From positions 62,001-126,000 of the forward strand of contig NZ_LN901322.1 of assembly GCF_001465875.1 (NCBI RefSeq): a DNA stretch of 64,000 nt, given 5' to 3'. Both the position numbers and the translations under genes were made by a program. The first letter of the stretch is position 1, and each line of letters begins with the position of its first letter. This document shows positions 13,101-21,824 of the stretch, in pieces. Below the pieces are notes generated by a model. That model had not been told where the DNA came from, ran no database searches, and saw only the letters and a list, made by a program, of their open reading frames with translations. This DNA comes from Legionella saoudiensis. GTDB lineage: Bacteria; Pseudomonadota; Gammaproteobacteria; Legionellales; Legionellaceae.

Positions 13101-16100
13101 CACGAAATCAGAACCAATCCTTACAAGAGCAGTTGCGCACTTCGCTCCAAGCTACTGAAGAGGTTCGCCAGCAGTTAACTGAGGAATTAGTCCAGCAGCA
13201 AAAAGCCACAGAGACTGCGCAATTGATGGCCCAATCTACTTTAAAACAGTTGCAGTCTTTGCAAGAAGAGCAGAAGCTCTTGAGCGAAAAGGCGCAGCAT
13301 CTGGAAGAACAAAACCAAGAGCTGGCCTCTCAGGTGGTTTCTTTAGAATCGCAGGTGCAAGAATTAACTAAAGAGCAAGTACGCCTGCAGGATTTATTGC
13401 GTAACGAGCAAAAGACCGTAAGCGAAACCCAAGATCTGTTAAGTAGGCAAGCCAAGCAATTGGAATCTGCTGAGGACAGGGTGCGGCAGTTGCTGGAAGA
13501 GGCAGAACAAACCATTCAGGCGCACGAACGCAGAGTGGATGAGTTGCAATTAGCTATTGCTAAAAACGATGAGCACTCCAAAGACGCAGCACGTATACTG
13601 CAAGAAACCCAAGAGCAGCATAAACTGGCCTTAGAGCAATTCGAACAACGCCTGCTTCGGGCAGAAAGTGCACGTAAGAGCATTGCCGATGATCTAACGC
13701 AGGTGCAAGGCCAATTAGAACAGCAGGTAGTGACAGTGCGCCACTTAGAGCAGGAGGCATTGGAATCACGAAATCAGAACCAATCCTTACAAGAGCAGTT
13801 GCGCACTTCGCTCCAAGCTACTGAAGAGGTTCGCCAGCAGTTAACTGAGGAATTAGTCCAGCAGCAAAAAGCCACAGAGACTGCGCAATTGATGGCCCAA
13901 TCTACTTTAAAACAGTTGCAGTCTTTGCAAGAAGAGCAGAAGCTCTTGAGCGAAAAGGCGCAGCATCTGGAAGAACAAAACCAAGAGCTGGCCTCTCAGG
14001 TGGTTTCTTTAGAATCGCAGGTGCAAGAATTAACTAAAGAGCAAGTACGCCTGCAGGATTTATTGCGTAACGAGCAAAAGACCGTAAGCGAAACCCAAGA
14101 TCTGTTAAGTAGGCAAGCCAAGCAATTGGAATCTGCTGAGGACAGGGTGCGGCAGTTGCTGGAAGAGGCAGAACAAACCATTCAGGCGCACGAACGCAGA
14201 GTGGATGAGTTGCAATTAGCTATTGCTAAAAACGATGAGCACTCCAAAGAGATAAGACGTATACTGCAAGAAACCCAAGAGCAGCATAAACTGGCCTTAG
14301 AGCAATTCGAACAACGCCTGCTTCGGGCAGAAAGTGCACGTAAGAGCATTGCCGATGATCTAACGCAGGTGCAAGGCCAATTAGAACAGCAGGTAGTGAC
14401 AGTGCGCCACTTAGAGCAGGAGGCATTGGAATCACGAAATCAGAACCAATCCTTACAAGAGCAGTTGCGCACTTCGCTCCAAGCTACTGAAGAGGTTCGC
14501 CAGCAGTTAACTGAGGAATTAGTCCAGCAGCAAAAAGCGACCGAAGCTGCCCAGTTAGATGCACAACGTACCTTAGAGCGCCTGGAATCATTGCAAGAAG
14601 AACATACCCGGTTGATAGAGAGCGCCCTGAATCTCGAAGAAAGCAATCGTGAGTTGTCGGCGAAAGTAAAACAACTTGAAAAGACAGAATCTAAAGTTAA
14701 AGAAGAGGCACGTCTCAAGCAAGTAGAAATTGAGCATTTAACTGGTCTCATGAAAGCAGTGGCGCAACAAAAAGCCATTCTTTCTTTGAAATCTGTGATT
14801 GAGTCCAGCAATGATCCTGCCTTATTGCGTGTTGCCGCTAATACTCGCAGCAAAGAGGAGCTGATTAAGTCTGGATTAAATCCTGTAGAGGTGAATGCCT
14901 TAGGAGAGGATGCATTAGCATTTACTGAAATTAATGAGGCAGGAACAAACCGTCTGGCCGCATTAGAAAAAAATGCAATTGCGATTCTGAAGGAACAGGT
15001 TCGAGTTGGAGATGAAGTTTTATTACTCAAAGTAAAATTAGCCACTAGCAATAAAGACTTAAAAAGCACCGATTTAAATGAGGAACAAATAGCTTTTCTA
15101 CAAAATGAAAACGTCTATACGCAGCTAGTTAAAATCGCTGTTTCGAGGCTGGATAAGAATCAAAAAGCACTTGCTGCTATTAATGCGAAAATTGAGAAAA
15201 GCATTGATATAGAATTTTTGAAAACTATCGCCAAAGCCACAAAAAATGATCATTTAACTATAGAATTACCAGCTCAGGATGTAAAAGATTTAGTTAATCC
15301 TGAGGCTTATAAAAAATTTGTAGATTTGGCAAACGAGCGACTACAAAAGTTGGAGGCCTCTCAAACTAAAGCGATACCACAAATACCTAGAAAGGCTAAT
15401 TTGTTAATTGAGCAGGAAGGGTTTTTAGGATTTAAAGATGATAAAGTACAAAAGGATAAGTTAGAAGAAGACCTGCCGAAATGTGAGAGTAGTTATGAAG
15501 CAGATACGGAGGTTGGCCCTTTAGTAAAACAAAATTTGGGTACATACAAGGGAGCGCGAATAGAAAAAGGGGAAGTAGCTCGTTCGCAAAAAATATTTCA
15601 AGATGCTAGCCAAGATAAAGTAACAGGAGTTGCGCTTTTAGTTCAAGATCATACAGGACGAGTTGTTGATAAGTCTTATGGAAAATTTGATTTGCAACAG
15701 CAAACAGATATTGCACTTAGACAAGCGCAAATGTTTCTTCTTAATTATAACGCCAATAACCAGAGAAGAAAAAAGGAAATTTATATTTGGGGTCCTATCG
15801 AGAGTAGTAATAAAGTCTTTGCTGCTTTGCTGTTTCTTAAACATAATGATCCTTCATTGGCAGAGGTTGTAATAAAATCATCAACTGTCGGTTTTGCAGG
15901 TCCTCAATACGGTTGGTTTACACGCAATAAAGTGAGTGAACAAAATTTTATAAAGAAACATTTAGATCTAGATTATCTCACGCAAAAAGGAAAGCTGGTA
16001 TCTGAGCAAAGTGCGCATACAAGGAGCGTTTTGTACTCAACAGGAAAAGAAAAAAATGCGCCCAAAACGAATATAGCACCTTTAAAAAATTTGTATGAAG

Positions 16101-16567
16101 GGGATGAAATCACAGCTGAAGGTACAATTAGAAAAGCTCCTTCTCAAGAATTACTCATTGGGCTTGATCAACAACGTAAAGCAAAAGTTAAAGTGAATAG
16201 CCTTTTAAACGTTTTTGAAGAAGATATTAGCGCTGTCGAAGATGACAAGGTATTTAGAGTGGCAACCTTATTACATAAGAAATTGAATAAGCTTAAAGAA
16301 GAGGCCTTTAAAGAACCCATTGATGTTGATGCCTTGAAACAGTTTTCTGAGCAATCTAAAGTTGCTATAGAACAAGCTATACCGCTCTTGGAGGAAAATT
16401 TAGGCAAAGACTATTTAGATAATCTTTCAAAAGAAATCGGTAATGTAATAGCAAAAGTAATACCATTGGCAAGTTCACAAAGTTTTAGTGCTTATAAACA
16501 AGCTTATGCAACGATGCGAGAGCCAGGCCAAACAGATGAAGATATGCCTGCGAACGGTTTAAGTTAA
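7187..16567 (+). CDS. 3126-residue multidomain protein: kinase-like, ankyrin-like and tandem coiled-coil repeats
   Basis: A giant cytosolic-type protein without signal peptide. Residues 1-800 are mostly helical. A protein-kinase-like domain follows: glycine loop LGVGQYGSV at 822, catalytic loop HNDIKPENF at 1000 (Asp1002), metal-binding motif IDW at 1023 in place of DFG, activation-segment end GTLPYISPK near 1097, and DDWALTT near 1137. Residues about 1415-1660 contain ankyrin-like helix pairs (LLHYAAEQG, CFHIAIRNN, PLLIAAKNG). Residues 1841 to about 2450 are coiled coil built from a 222-residue tandem repeat. After more helices, a compact C-terminal region (about 2800-2920) has strands such as GVALLVQDHTGRVVD and KKEIYIWGP. 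The architecture suggests a secreted host-directed effector, but translocation is inference. Ser/Thr kinase activity is plausible; the invariant VAIK lysine was not placed. Confidence 0.85.
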   Translation: MMKFCNKFINGINSINFVGPSSDILRKTLIAFAYQELKKEHEQLVKQLSELPESILDNVTANEQLEEYKKKQRETLEQITAQMNAISVEYGHSLDLALDPHIEDLPAFIKSLAQNFRDIKHLAYTLADAPPSIKKLQTQLYVEVLSKLDHEEQEAQLQTLSLPNIQDMITQAISLYESNPHDVQLRNQCQRIVHMGFYEIIRRDCNNVSLMDEPNKYVEYQEFINLLHSKLINVNQSTVIDNLSQYKATDGKSIGDLLVEAEKKLHISKTGDLTSDEGINALKARKELFHALRFGQEDRREYAKKTQVNLIRDLFWARNIRDMELFTKSKITDEVFASLAQKRYLQQDLLFKPQKEPQVYKPGQEPRFTKLQDILTEVYEKSKEKGLKKGGKTDAFSANEPEIEQHIKNTFKEQCVNPIVKLLPNGEIEVNFSYFNCDDAFTKKLIDIIGKNGGFRRILDKALMDKFLKESAVTDKVQGVTLRGGSLAAIEQQIATMAKAGRLSEEQIHAFQNQLIAVKSQINANQESEISRLNLDNSDELLLRKLLELYSIYGNKQVKDAFNAPTPTIKSPISLTLETAFKHIQAGRFKQALELAGLDEYLNEAYQKLSQLNPMEAAESVKPVIEKSIVISSSARERQSLSEELELAFKSGSDVAKKVEAIFLTEYRSMVSTLNLKPQEIAHMEEQIKNMAEEMSRLYERTEKGEPSITSAEQDAYFSILKELATAIKPRDIGDVQFKVKHSITGQHTIAVADEKGHHIASVSVDIGEVKLPYSLVKPAGGEFIFSYGGSRGIIAPFAELDEAYSGDKQKGRLFTHSRLLGVGQYGSVKEVESLLSGLNQIIKKGYVPGSDAIPTFKDASRNDLRTRPITARDDPLYRIESDILQSYSKAAQEKYGLTSGNTQYWIEDDKERKAGKLFSKTGSHRQYQILTERAKGDTYADTANKKLNLYTKADIAYHDPIKRGKPSAQESMDSLKNSLELSQEIVSEAQRFAELGFSHNDIKPENFLYKKNPDGSYQVKYIDWATGGFEQTLKGQNSKSVTEVFAEVFGADLPNTINPEGNRCYDASGRYVEKSDVGYRYGVDPTLQILHGARNGTLPYISPKVLGEDRKAIPASGSVPKPELNTVLKNSQPYMDDWALTTMIFGICNRQAYFTLVKGRAVTDYVVPGVLDVDGKDPLGLKIVDVAKFNQYFACGMDVTQESEVYSKKDAVMFIPSNQREGEPLHLYRRLQMIQDSLRESLRIHDELPEDSSEQKIINDIDTILTQVRTVVGSGEGFNKIQLKEIIAASQQCIKRYENLHNQGFKQALAQAETLQAVFNEHDRVRLKADDLLVEVGELKRMDVLCTYPKTKEQIEKAIAILDQALNEDQFNDKFVGEYAPFKSLLVESIATNQNQILNCLLGKITQPNPVFIAQVKASGLLHYAAEQGMTDVFSNLIKALIKANATPEELFELIMAEYGPNKQIKTAPYVKWSTNCFHIAIRNNNKEQLAVILDLLPKGHAHDNFINEALHLCAVLGNKSLFNQIITKYNELNPEGRITPEKVLGMVFPPDNISPYHLFLMDEKTSEEIPFDQLDINTFLLTPPAGTNAYPLLIAAKNGNYFGVKNLIQSADNKPFSKAEFTQLFTQSDEEGKNLFNYILEQGQYTVLTTMLANIKTKCQDPEKVLVHLLSNPHPVNSLRNFLNSEKNEANQFKILNQLFDEISPDFRAVELQQYRTIALLVNKDWLIEKANNPNSHAALRNLLHNDKLSTELKLGLFKKLVDEASDDMAKKFYNSLLKEVTPRIESDAQAVVALNLPAVILQEVARQSNDLHSLIASLAMDQELVNKLNEKVQSLVQEQERLHELLRDKQKTVSETQDLLSRQAKQLESAEDRVRQLQEEAEQTIQAHAHTVDELQLAIAQNDEHSKEAARILQETQEQHKLALEQFEQRLLRAESARKSIADDLTQVQGQLEQQVVTVRHLEQEALESRNQNQSLQEQLRTSLQATEEVRQQLTEELVQQQKATETAQLMAQSTLKQLQSLQEEQKLLSEKAQHLEEQNQELASQVVSLESQVQELTKEQVRLQDLLRNEQKTVSETQDLLSRQAKQLESAEDRVRQLLEEAEQTIQAHERRVDELQLAIAKNDEHSKDAARILQETQEQHKLALEQFEQRLLRAESARKSIADDLTQVQGQLEQQVVTVRHLEQEALESRNQNQSLQEQLRTSLQATEEVRQQLTEELVQQQKATETAQLMAQSTLKQLQSLQEEQKLLSEKAQHLEEQNQELASQVVSLESQVQELTKEQVRLQDLLRNEQKTVSETQDLLSRQAKQLESAEDRVRQLLEEAEQTIQAHERRVDELQLAIAKNDEHSKEIRRILQETQEQHKLALEQFEQRLLRAESARKSIADDLTQVQGQLEQQVVTVRHLEQEALESRNQNQSLQEQLRTSLQATEEVRQQLTEELVQQQKATEAAQLDAQRTLERLESLQEEHTRLIESALNLEESNRELSAKVKQLEKTESKVKEEARLKQVEIEHLTGLMKAVAQQKAILSLKSVIESSNDPALLRVAANTRSKEELIKSGLNPVEVNALGEDALAFTEINEAGTNRLAALEKNAIAILKEQVRVGDEVLLLKVKLATSNKDLKSTDLNEEQIAFLQNENVYTQLVKIAVSRLDKNQKALAAINAKIEKSIDIEFLKTIAKATKNDHLTIELPAQDVKDLVNPEAYKKFVDLANERLQKLEASQTKAIPQIPRKANLLIEQEGFLGFKDDKVQKDKLEEDLPKCESSYEADTEVGPLVKQNLGTYKGARIEKGEVARSQKIFQDASQDKVTGVALLVQDHTGRVVDKSYGKFDLQQQTDIALRQAQMFLLNYNANNQRRKKEIYIWGPIESSNKVFAALLFLKHNDPSLAEVVIKSSTVGFAGPQYGWFTRNKVSEQNFIKKHLDLDYLTQKGKLVSEQSAHTRSVLYSTGKEKNAPKTNIAPLKNLYEGDEITAEGTIRKAPSQELLIGLDQQRKAKVKVNSLLNVFEEDISAVEDDKVFRVATLLHKKLNKLKEEAFKEPIDVDALKQFSEQSKVAIEQAIPLLEENLGKDYLDNLSKEIGNVIAKVIPLASSQSFSAYKQAYATMREPGQTDEDMPANGLS
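12707..13372 (+). repeat. 666-base tandem repeat, copy 1
   Basis: First of three in-frame copies inside the giant gene, encoding residues 1841-2062. The period is exactly 666 bases (222 codons). Its first 180 bases differ most from the other copies; from about 12900 onward it is almost identical to copies 2 and 3. The encoded segment is Gln/Glu/Leu-rich coiled coil. Confidence 0.93.
13373..14038 (+). repeat. 666-base tandem repeat, copy 2
   Basis: Second full copy, residues 2063-2284. It matches copy 3 almost base for base; the clear difference is the codons for Lys-Asp-Ala-Ala in copy 2 against Lys-Glu-Ile-Arg in copy 3 (about 13583 and 14249). Near-identity at silent sites points to recent duplication or gene conversion. 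Confidence 0.95.
14039..14540 (+). repeat. 666-base tandem repeat, copy 3 (partial)
   Basis: Third copy, residues 2285 to about 2451. It follows copy 2 closely to about 14540, then diverges into a related but distinct coiled coil (KATEAAQLDAQRTLERLES instead of KATETAQLMAQSTLKQLQS). The array is therefore two full units plus about three quarters of a third. Confidence 0.92.
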
Positions 16568-16590
16568 GGCAAAAAAGAACTTTGCAGTTA

Positions 16591-16622
16591 TGAGGGGCGA
16601 TTGGTAATTCCATAGCCCCTCA
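16591..16622. terminator. GC-rich hairpin after the giant gene
   Basis: TGAGGGGC (16591-16598) pairs with GCCCCTCA (16615-16622), with a further TGG/CCA pairing inside the loop. It lies 23 bases past the stop codon of the giant gene. There is no T run directly after it, so it may be a weak or factor-assisted terminator. Confidence 0.5.
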
Positions 16623-16796
16623 GTTAATGAAAACAATGCTCATGGTACGCAAAACAAAATCCTTTCGCCCATCACAAAAAAGCATTCCCTAGATAGATGT
16701 GTAGCTAAGCTGTATCAGCTTAAGTCATTGTTTTTAATATGCTATTCAGATTTTTTTTGTTATTGTAATAATGAATTGCTCTACAGGGATATTTAA

Positions 16797-19700
16797 ATGC
16801 TAAATTTAGGCAGGATGTTTTATTTTTTAATATTTTTACTGGTTTCTTTTTATTCAACATTGGTGCAAGCTCATTCAATTTCGAGCGGAGGGGAAAGCCT
16901 ATCATTTTCTAAGGCTAATATAATAGTCAAAACAAATGCCCTGGGAAAAAATACATGTTCGAACTCTCTACAAAACTGTACTCTTCAAATTGCTCAGCCT
17001 GCATGTTTTACTCCTCCAGGAAGTGTTACAATTACCAATAAATCACTGGTTCATGCTAAAAATATAACGGCCTCATCAGCTGATGCAAATTTTATCAACT
17101 ATGTGGTACAGACGAATCAGTGTCCTGCTTTATTACCTCCGGGTGCAAGTTGTACCATTTCCTTTGCCACGAATGCGCCAGTTACTTTTTTAACCACCAA
17201 TGTCATGGTTAAAGGGAGCAATACAAATGCGACTTATGTGGATCTGAACGCATTTCAATGTGCCTTATCACCAACTTTTACTTCGATTAATAATACAACA
17301 TTTATCCAGGGGGCTTTTAATAGTTTTACTATTACAGCAACGGGAGTGCCCGCTCCGACCTTCTCAATAACCTCCGGTTCTTTACCCATAGGAGTAACAT
17401 TGGATTCCAGTACGGGCGTAATTTCGGGAACGCCAACTACTTTAAGTTCTTATGCATTTACAATTACGGCATCGAATGGAAACTTGCCTGATGCAATTCA
17501 GAATTTTACTTTAACGGTTAATCCACCACCAGTACCTCCTGCTATTACCTCTGCGAACTCAACTACTTTTACTCAAGGCACATTAGGTACTTTTAACATC
17601 ACGGCTACTGGAACCCCAGCACCAACATTTTCAATCACCTCTGGGTCCTTGCCTATGGGGGTAACATTAAATAGTGCTAGTGGAGTACTTTCAGGAACAC
17701 CCACAGTTAATGGAGTATTTTCTTTTGAAATCACTGCTGCGAATGGAGCACAACCTAATGCAATACAACATTTCACTCTTACAGTTGAGGCTCCGCCAGT
17801 ATTTACTTCGGCGAGCTCCACTGCTTTTGCTCAAGGGAGTTTTGGCACATTCACTGTTGCAGCCGCCGGTACTCCAGCACCAACGTACTCAGTAACCTCA
17901 GGCAGCCTACCCTCAGGAGTTACATTGAATAGTACAACGGGCGTGCTCTCAGGCACTCCTTTAGTAAATGGGGTATTTGCCGTGACCTTCACCGCAACTA
18001 ATGGTGTCTCTCCTGATGCGACGCAAAACTTCACGCTGACCGTGACAAGTCCCCCTACAATCACCTCAGCCAATGCAGCTACGTTCACTGAAACCATAGC
18101 TGGAACATTTACAATTACTGCATCAGGAACACCAGCCTCAACCTTTTCCGTTAGCTCAGGTTCATTGCCAGCAGGTGTAACACTTAATGGTACTACAGGT
18201 ATTTTGTCTGGCACGCCTACAGTAAATGGTACCTTCCCCGTTGTTCTTACAGCAGCTAATGGCATTTCTCCTAATGCCACACAAAACTTTACATTAACGG
18301 TTAACCCTCCACCTGTCCCTCCAGCATTTACTTCTGCCAGTTCAGCGACGTTTACTGAAACTATAGCCGGAAGCTTTACTGTAGCTGCCACCGGAACTCC
18401 GGCACCAACCTTTTCCGTAACCTCAGGTTCTTTACCCACTGGGGTAACTCTGGATGGGACGACCGGAGTTCTTTCCGGTACTCCGACAGTAAATGGCGTG
18501 TTTGCTTTTACGATTACCGCTACAAATGGCGCACCTCCTGATGCCACGCAAAACTTTACTCTTACTGTGAAGCCGACACCCAATATGGTATATGTTACCA
18601 ATAGCGGTGCGAATAGCGTCTCTGCTATAAATGGTGCGAACAATACTGTGAGTTCGACTATACCAGTTACTTTTCCTTTGGCAATTGCAATTAATTCATC
18701 AACCAATACTGCGTACGTTATGGCTGAAAGTTCAGGCCCACTTTCAATTATAGATGTAGGTTCTAATACGGTATCAACTTTAAATATTGCAGCCAGTATC
18801 TTTCTTGGCATCGCTGTAAATCCGGTCACCAACATGGTTTATATCACCGATGAAAACAATGGTCGGGTTTATATTGTCGATGGATCAACAAATACCCTTA
18901 CCGGAACAACCATTAGTGTAGGCAGTCTGCCTAATGCGGTGGCTGTGAATTCCGCAACGAATACTATCTATGTAACTAACACAGGAGGTAGTCCGGGTAC
19001 TGTTTCAGTGATTGATGGGACAAATAATACAGTAACTACCACCATAAATGTGGGTAACCTTCCTGTAGCCATTGCTGTTAACGAAACCACAAATACTGTC
19101 TATGTGACCAATCAATCCGATAGCACGGTTTCTGTAATTGATGGTTCAAATAATACGGTAACCGCTACAATAAATGTAGGAGCTAGCCCTGAAGGTATTG
19201 ATGTAAACGCTACAACGAATACCATTTATGCGAGCAGCTACAGCTCTGGAACTGTATCAGTTATCCAAGGAACCACCGTAACAAATACCATTAACGGTGT
19301 TGGCGGTAATCTAGAGAAAGTAGCGGTAAATGCTGCTTTAAATATGGTCTATGTCGCCAGTGCCAGTGACAAATACGTTACGGTTATTGATGGTTCAACC
19401 AATAGTATTGTTACCACTGTTCCTACAGAGCTTGGACCCTATGGAGTAGCAGTGTATGCACCAACACCCACATTCTTTTTTGCTAATGATAAGGGTATTA
19501 CTGCCACTGTAGTTGACACGGTGAAGAGTAGGCTTATTTCCAAAGTCTTAATTAGTGATGAGCCAAGCACTATGGCAGTCAACAAAGCGACTAATGCAGT
19601 TTACGCCATTAATTACCTGGATGAGACAGTAATGGTAACAGACCGAATAGCTAAGACGATAAAAGCAACTATTAAAGTAGGGCATGGTCCTAAAGGAATT

Positions 19701-19994
19701 GTATTCAATCCCGTAACAAATAAGATCTATGTTGTAAATCAGCTAGAAGGCACAGTATCAATTATTGATGGCTCAAAAAATACGGTTATTGCTAAGATAC
19801 CTGTAAATTTACCACAGGGTATTGCGTTAAATCCTTCTACTCATGCAGTGTATGTGGCAAATAAACAGAAAAATAGGGTTTCCATTATAGATGGAAAGAC
19901 CAATAAAATCACAGCGACATTGCCTGTTAGTAGTGCTGCCCATGTAGAAAAATTGAAGATTGGCGCAAATATAAAACAGTTGATGATGGAGTAA
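16797..19994 (+). CDS. exported protein with five Ig-like (He_PIG) domains and a YVTN beta-propeller
   Basis: A 1065-residue protein with a signal peptide (residues 1-25, ending VQA). Residues about 60-155 form a Cys-containing beta domain (PPGSVTITNKS, PPGASCTISF) like those found in Legionella surface proteins. Five tandem 85-90-residue putative Ig repeats follow (about 157-591), each with the pattern FTITATGTPAPTFSITSGSLP then GVTL, SGTPTVNG and NFTLTV. The rest (about 592-1065) is made of roughly ten 40-residue YVTN repeats (NPVTNKIYVVNQLEGTVSII), giving a beta-propeller. It should be secreted or on the cell surface and bind other molecules or cells. No membrane anchor or sorting signal was seen at the C-terminus. 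Confidence 0.9.
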   Translation: MLNLGRMFYFLIFLLVSFYSTLVQAHSISSGGESLSFSKANIIVKTNALGKNTCSNSLQNCTLQIAQPACFTPPGSVTITNKSLVHAKNITASSADANFINYVVQTNQCPALLPPGASCTISFATNAPVTFLTTNVMVKGSNTNATYVDLNAFQCALSPTFTSINNTTFIQGAFNSFTITATGVPAPTFSITSGSLPIGVTLDSSTGVISGTPTTLSSYAFTITASNGNLPDAIQNFTLTVNPPPVPPAITSANSTTFTQGTLGTFNITATGTPAPTFSITSGSLPMGVTLNSASGVLSGTPTVNGVFSFEITAANGAQPNAIQHFTLTVEAPPVFTSASSTAFAQGSFGTFTVAAAGTPAPTYSVTSGSLPSGVTLNSTTGVLSGTPLVNGVFAVTFTATNGVSPDATQNFTLTVTSPPTITSANAATFTETIAGTFTITASGTPASTFSVSSGSLPAGVTLNGTTGILSGTPTVNGTFPVVLTAANGISPNATQNFTLTVNPPPVPPAFTSASSATFTETIAGSFTVAATGTPAPTFSVTSGSLPTGVTLDGTTGVLSGTPTVNGVFAFTITATNGAPPDATQNFTLTVKPTPNMVYVTNSGANSVSAINGANNTVSSTIPVTFPLAIAINSSTNTAYVMAESSGPLSIIDVGSNTVSTLNIAASIFLGIAVNPVTNMVYITDENNGRVYIVDGSTNTLTGTTISVGSLPNAVAVNSATNTIYVTNTGGSPGTVSVIDGTNNTVTTTINVGNLPVAIAVNETTNTVYVTNQSDSTVSVIDGSNNTVTATINVGASPEGIDVNATTNTIYASSYSSGTVSVIQGTTVTNTINGVGGNLEKVAVNAALNMVYVASASDKYVTVIDGSTNSIVTTVPTELGPYGVAVYAPTPTFFFANDKGITATVVDTVKSRLISKVLISDEPSTMAVNKATNAVYAINYLDETVMVTDRIAKTIKATIKVGHGPKGIVFNPVTNKIYVVNQLEGTVSIIDGSKNTVIAKIPVNLPQGIALNPSTHAVYVANKQKNRVSIIDGKTNKITATLPVSSAAHVEKLKIGANIKQLMME

Positions 19995-20282
19995 AGCAAG
20001 CAACTCTAAGGGATAATCGGCGTATGCTTAAGTCAATAATTTATTAAGCATACGGGCAATCAATTCTTCACGCTATACCTGAGGAAAGTAATAACATGCT
20101 GTAATTACTTTCCCTTTCTGGTATGAGATGGTCTTGGGTAATGAAATAAACGCTCAAAAAATTTGTTCTTCTTTCTTATAAACTTATTGCTAATTTATGC
20201 AAGTAATTTAGCGTACAGGCCTTGGCAATAACATTTCTCCTGGTCTTTCTTAAAAATTTTAAAAGTGATAAAAATAGGTTAA

Positions 20283-21824
20283 ATGGATGTGTTTGAGTTA
20301 ATGATGCTTATTTATCAGGGAAAAGAACTCACTAAGATCAAAAATAAAGAGGGTGGTAAAAACCGAAATGATGTAGATGGTTTTTATCGTGATAATAATG
20401 GAGTTGAATATTTTGTAAAAAAGCCTCAGGACGCACGCGAGCTGTTCACTGAATTATTCGCAGGCTTATTATTGCAAGAGTTTAAAAACCGAGGTTTTAT
20501 TGAAAAAATATATCATGCTTCCCTGATTTGCGCTCAATTAATTCAATTTGAAGATGGAAGTTATGGACTGATCCAACCTAAAGTCGAGTTTCAGGAATTA
20601 TATAAAGTAATTGGCACAGGGTATTACGACGGCTCTGATCGGAGCCCACTCTGGGAGATGTTTTATGGCCCATACTCATACTTATTACTTACTCAATTTA
20701 AACATTATTATGGCTTAGCTATAGCATTAATGTTTTCATTATTACTAGGGGATCATAGTGTCCACAGCGGGAATGTGGTTTGTTTAGATATCTTATCTTC
20801 CATGGAAGAGTCGTTTATTCAATTTGCACGCATTGATTGGGGCGCTGCATTTCGTTATTTCGGACATGAAAAGAATAATGAGGACCTTTTTTATCCTTTT
20901 GAATATTATGGGTTTTTTAATCCTAAAGGATATACTAAGGGTTATTTTTTAAATTACAAAAGGATTAAAGGCCTTTTCCCTGCTATTTCAACACATGCAA
21001 AACAATTACTGGAACTAATTAATAAAGAAACTCTTGTAAGCATGATTAACAGTATTCTAGGAAAATTACCTCCAGACTTACTAAATACTGATATTAAAGA
21101 GCAATTGGTTAAATATTTATATATAAATTCTTTTAAGAACATTAGCTTTGGCGAAACTGGGGATTATCAACAATTTTCTAATGATCTATCACAAATTTTA
21201 ATGCAGCGATTAAATAAAATAACGGAATTATCAGATCTTATAAATAATCCAATCGAGCCAAATCAACTAGATTATAAGGAAAGTATTCCTAGAATGGTTG
21301 GATTGTCTTTGAGTTCGACACTCACTTTCCATGAGCAAGTGACCCTTTGGCTCCATGTAATTTCTTCATCTGATAACAAAAGTATTTTTGATTTTAATAC
21401 GATTGATCGTGCACAACTAGCTGCTCAGTTTAATTGTTATTTGGAGAGTTTATTACGTCAAGTTGAGAAATTAGATCGTACAAACAATCCAAAATTGTCT
21501 TTTCTAAAAAATGATTTATATCGTGATTTATTTTCTTTTGAAGCAGATTTAAAGCCAGTTTGCTCTTCCGAAGATAAAACTAAATTGCCTCTACAAGCAG
21601 GATTTTCGCAGCTTACTGATTCTCTATTAAAAGTAAGTTTTAATATCCTTATTACACTTAGGGTGCTACAAGAAACACAACGCTCAAGGGTACCTGCTAA
21701 AGCTGGGCACATTCGTTTTCTATTTGAGGCATTAAAAGAATATTTATGCAATTTTAATTGCCTTCATCAAGAGTTGCTGACTGAGTTGGGAAATACTCTT
21801 TATCCCAATATTCTCAGAAACTAA
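20283..21824 (+). CDS. kinase-fold protein, probable effector
   Basis: A 513-residue cytosolic-type protein. The N-terminal half has the marks of an atypical kinase fold: a strand with lysines (EYFVKKPQDARELFTELFAG, residues about 40-60), a catalytic-loop-like LLGDHSVHSGNV near 155, and a metal-binding-like ARIDWGAAF near 181. The IDWG form parallels the IDW of the giant protein at 7187-16567. The order K, then GD-x2-H-x-GN, then D-W-G is reminiscent of Legionella effectors with lipid- or protein-kinase folds, such as the LepB N-terminal region, but no homologue can be assigned here. The C-terminal half is helical with no recognised domain. Function is inferred only at fold level. Confidence 0.7.
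   Translation: MDVFELMMLIYQGKELTKIKNKEGGKNRNDVDGFYRDNNGVEYFVKKPQDARELFTELFAGLLLQEFKNRGFIEKIYHASLICAQLIQFEDGSYGLIQPKVEFQELYKVIGTGYYDGSDRSPLWEMFYGPYSYLLLTQFKHYYGLAIALMFSLLLGDHSVHSGNVVCLDILSSMEESFIQFARIDWGAAFRYFGHEKNNEDLFYPFEYYGFFNPKGYTKGYFLNYKRIKGLFPAISTHAKQLLELINKETLVSMINSILGKLPPDLLNTDIKEQLVKYLYINSFKNISFGETGDYQQFSNDLSQILMQRLNKITELSDLINNPIEPNQLDYKESIPRMVGLSLSSTLTFHEQVTLWLHVISSSDNKSIFDFNTIDRAQLAAQFNCYLESLLRQVEKLDRTNNPKLSFLKNDLYRDLFSFEADLKPVCSSEDKTKLPLQAGFSQLTDSLLKVSFNILITLRVLQETQRSRVPAKAGHIRFLFEALKEYLCNFNCLHQELLTELGNTLYPNILRN

Noticed and set aside
12888-14435. Repeated antisense open frames of 61-71 codons
   Set aside because: They recur every 666 bases because the coding strand repeats; they are shadows of the coiled-coil array.
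14440-15069. 209-codon antisense open frame in the giant gene
   Set aside because: It is a Ser/Leu/Arg-rich shadow of a helical coding strand, without start context.
17831-18835. 334-codon open frame antisense to the Ig-like repeats
   Set aside because: It mirrors the repeated Ala/Thr/Pro coding of the plus strand, has no ribosome site and repeats with the domain period; the plus-strand gene has signal peptide and known domains.
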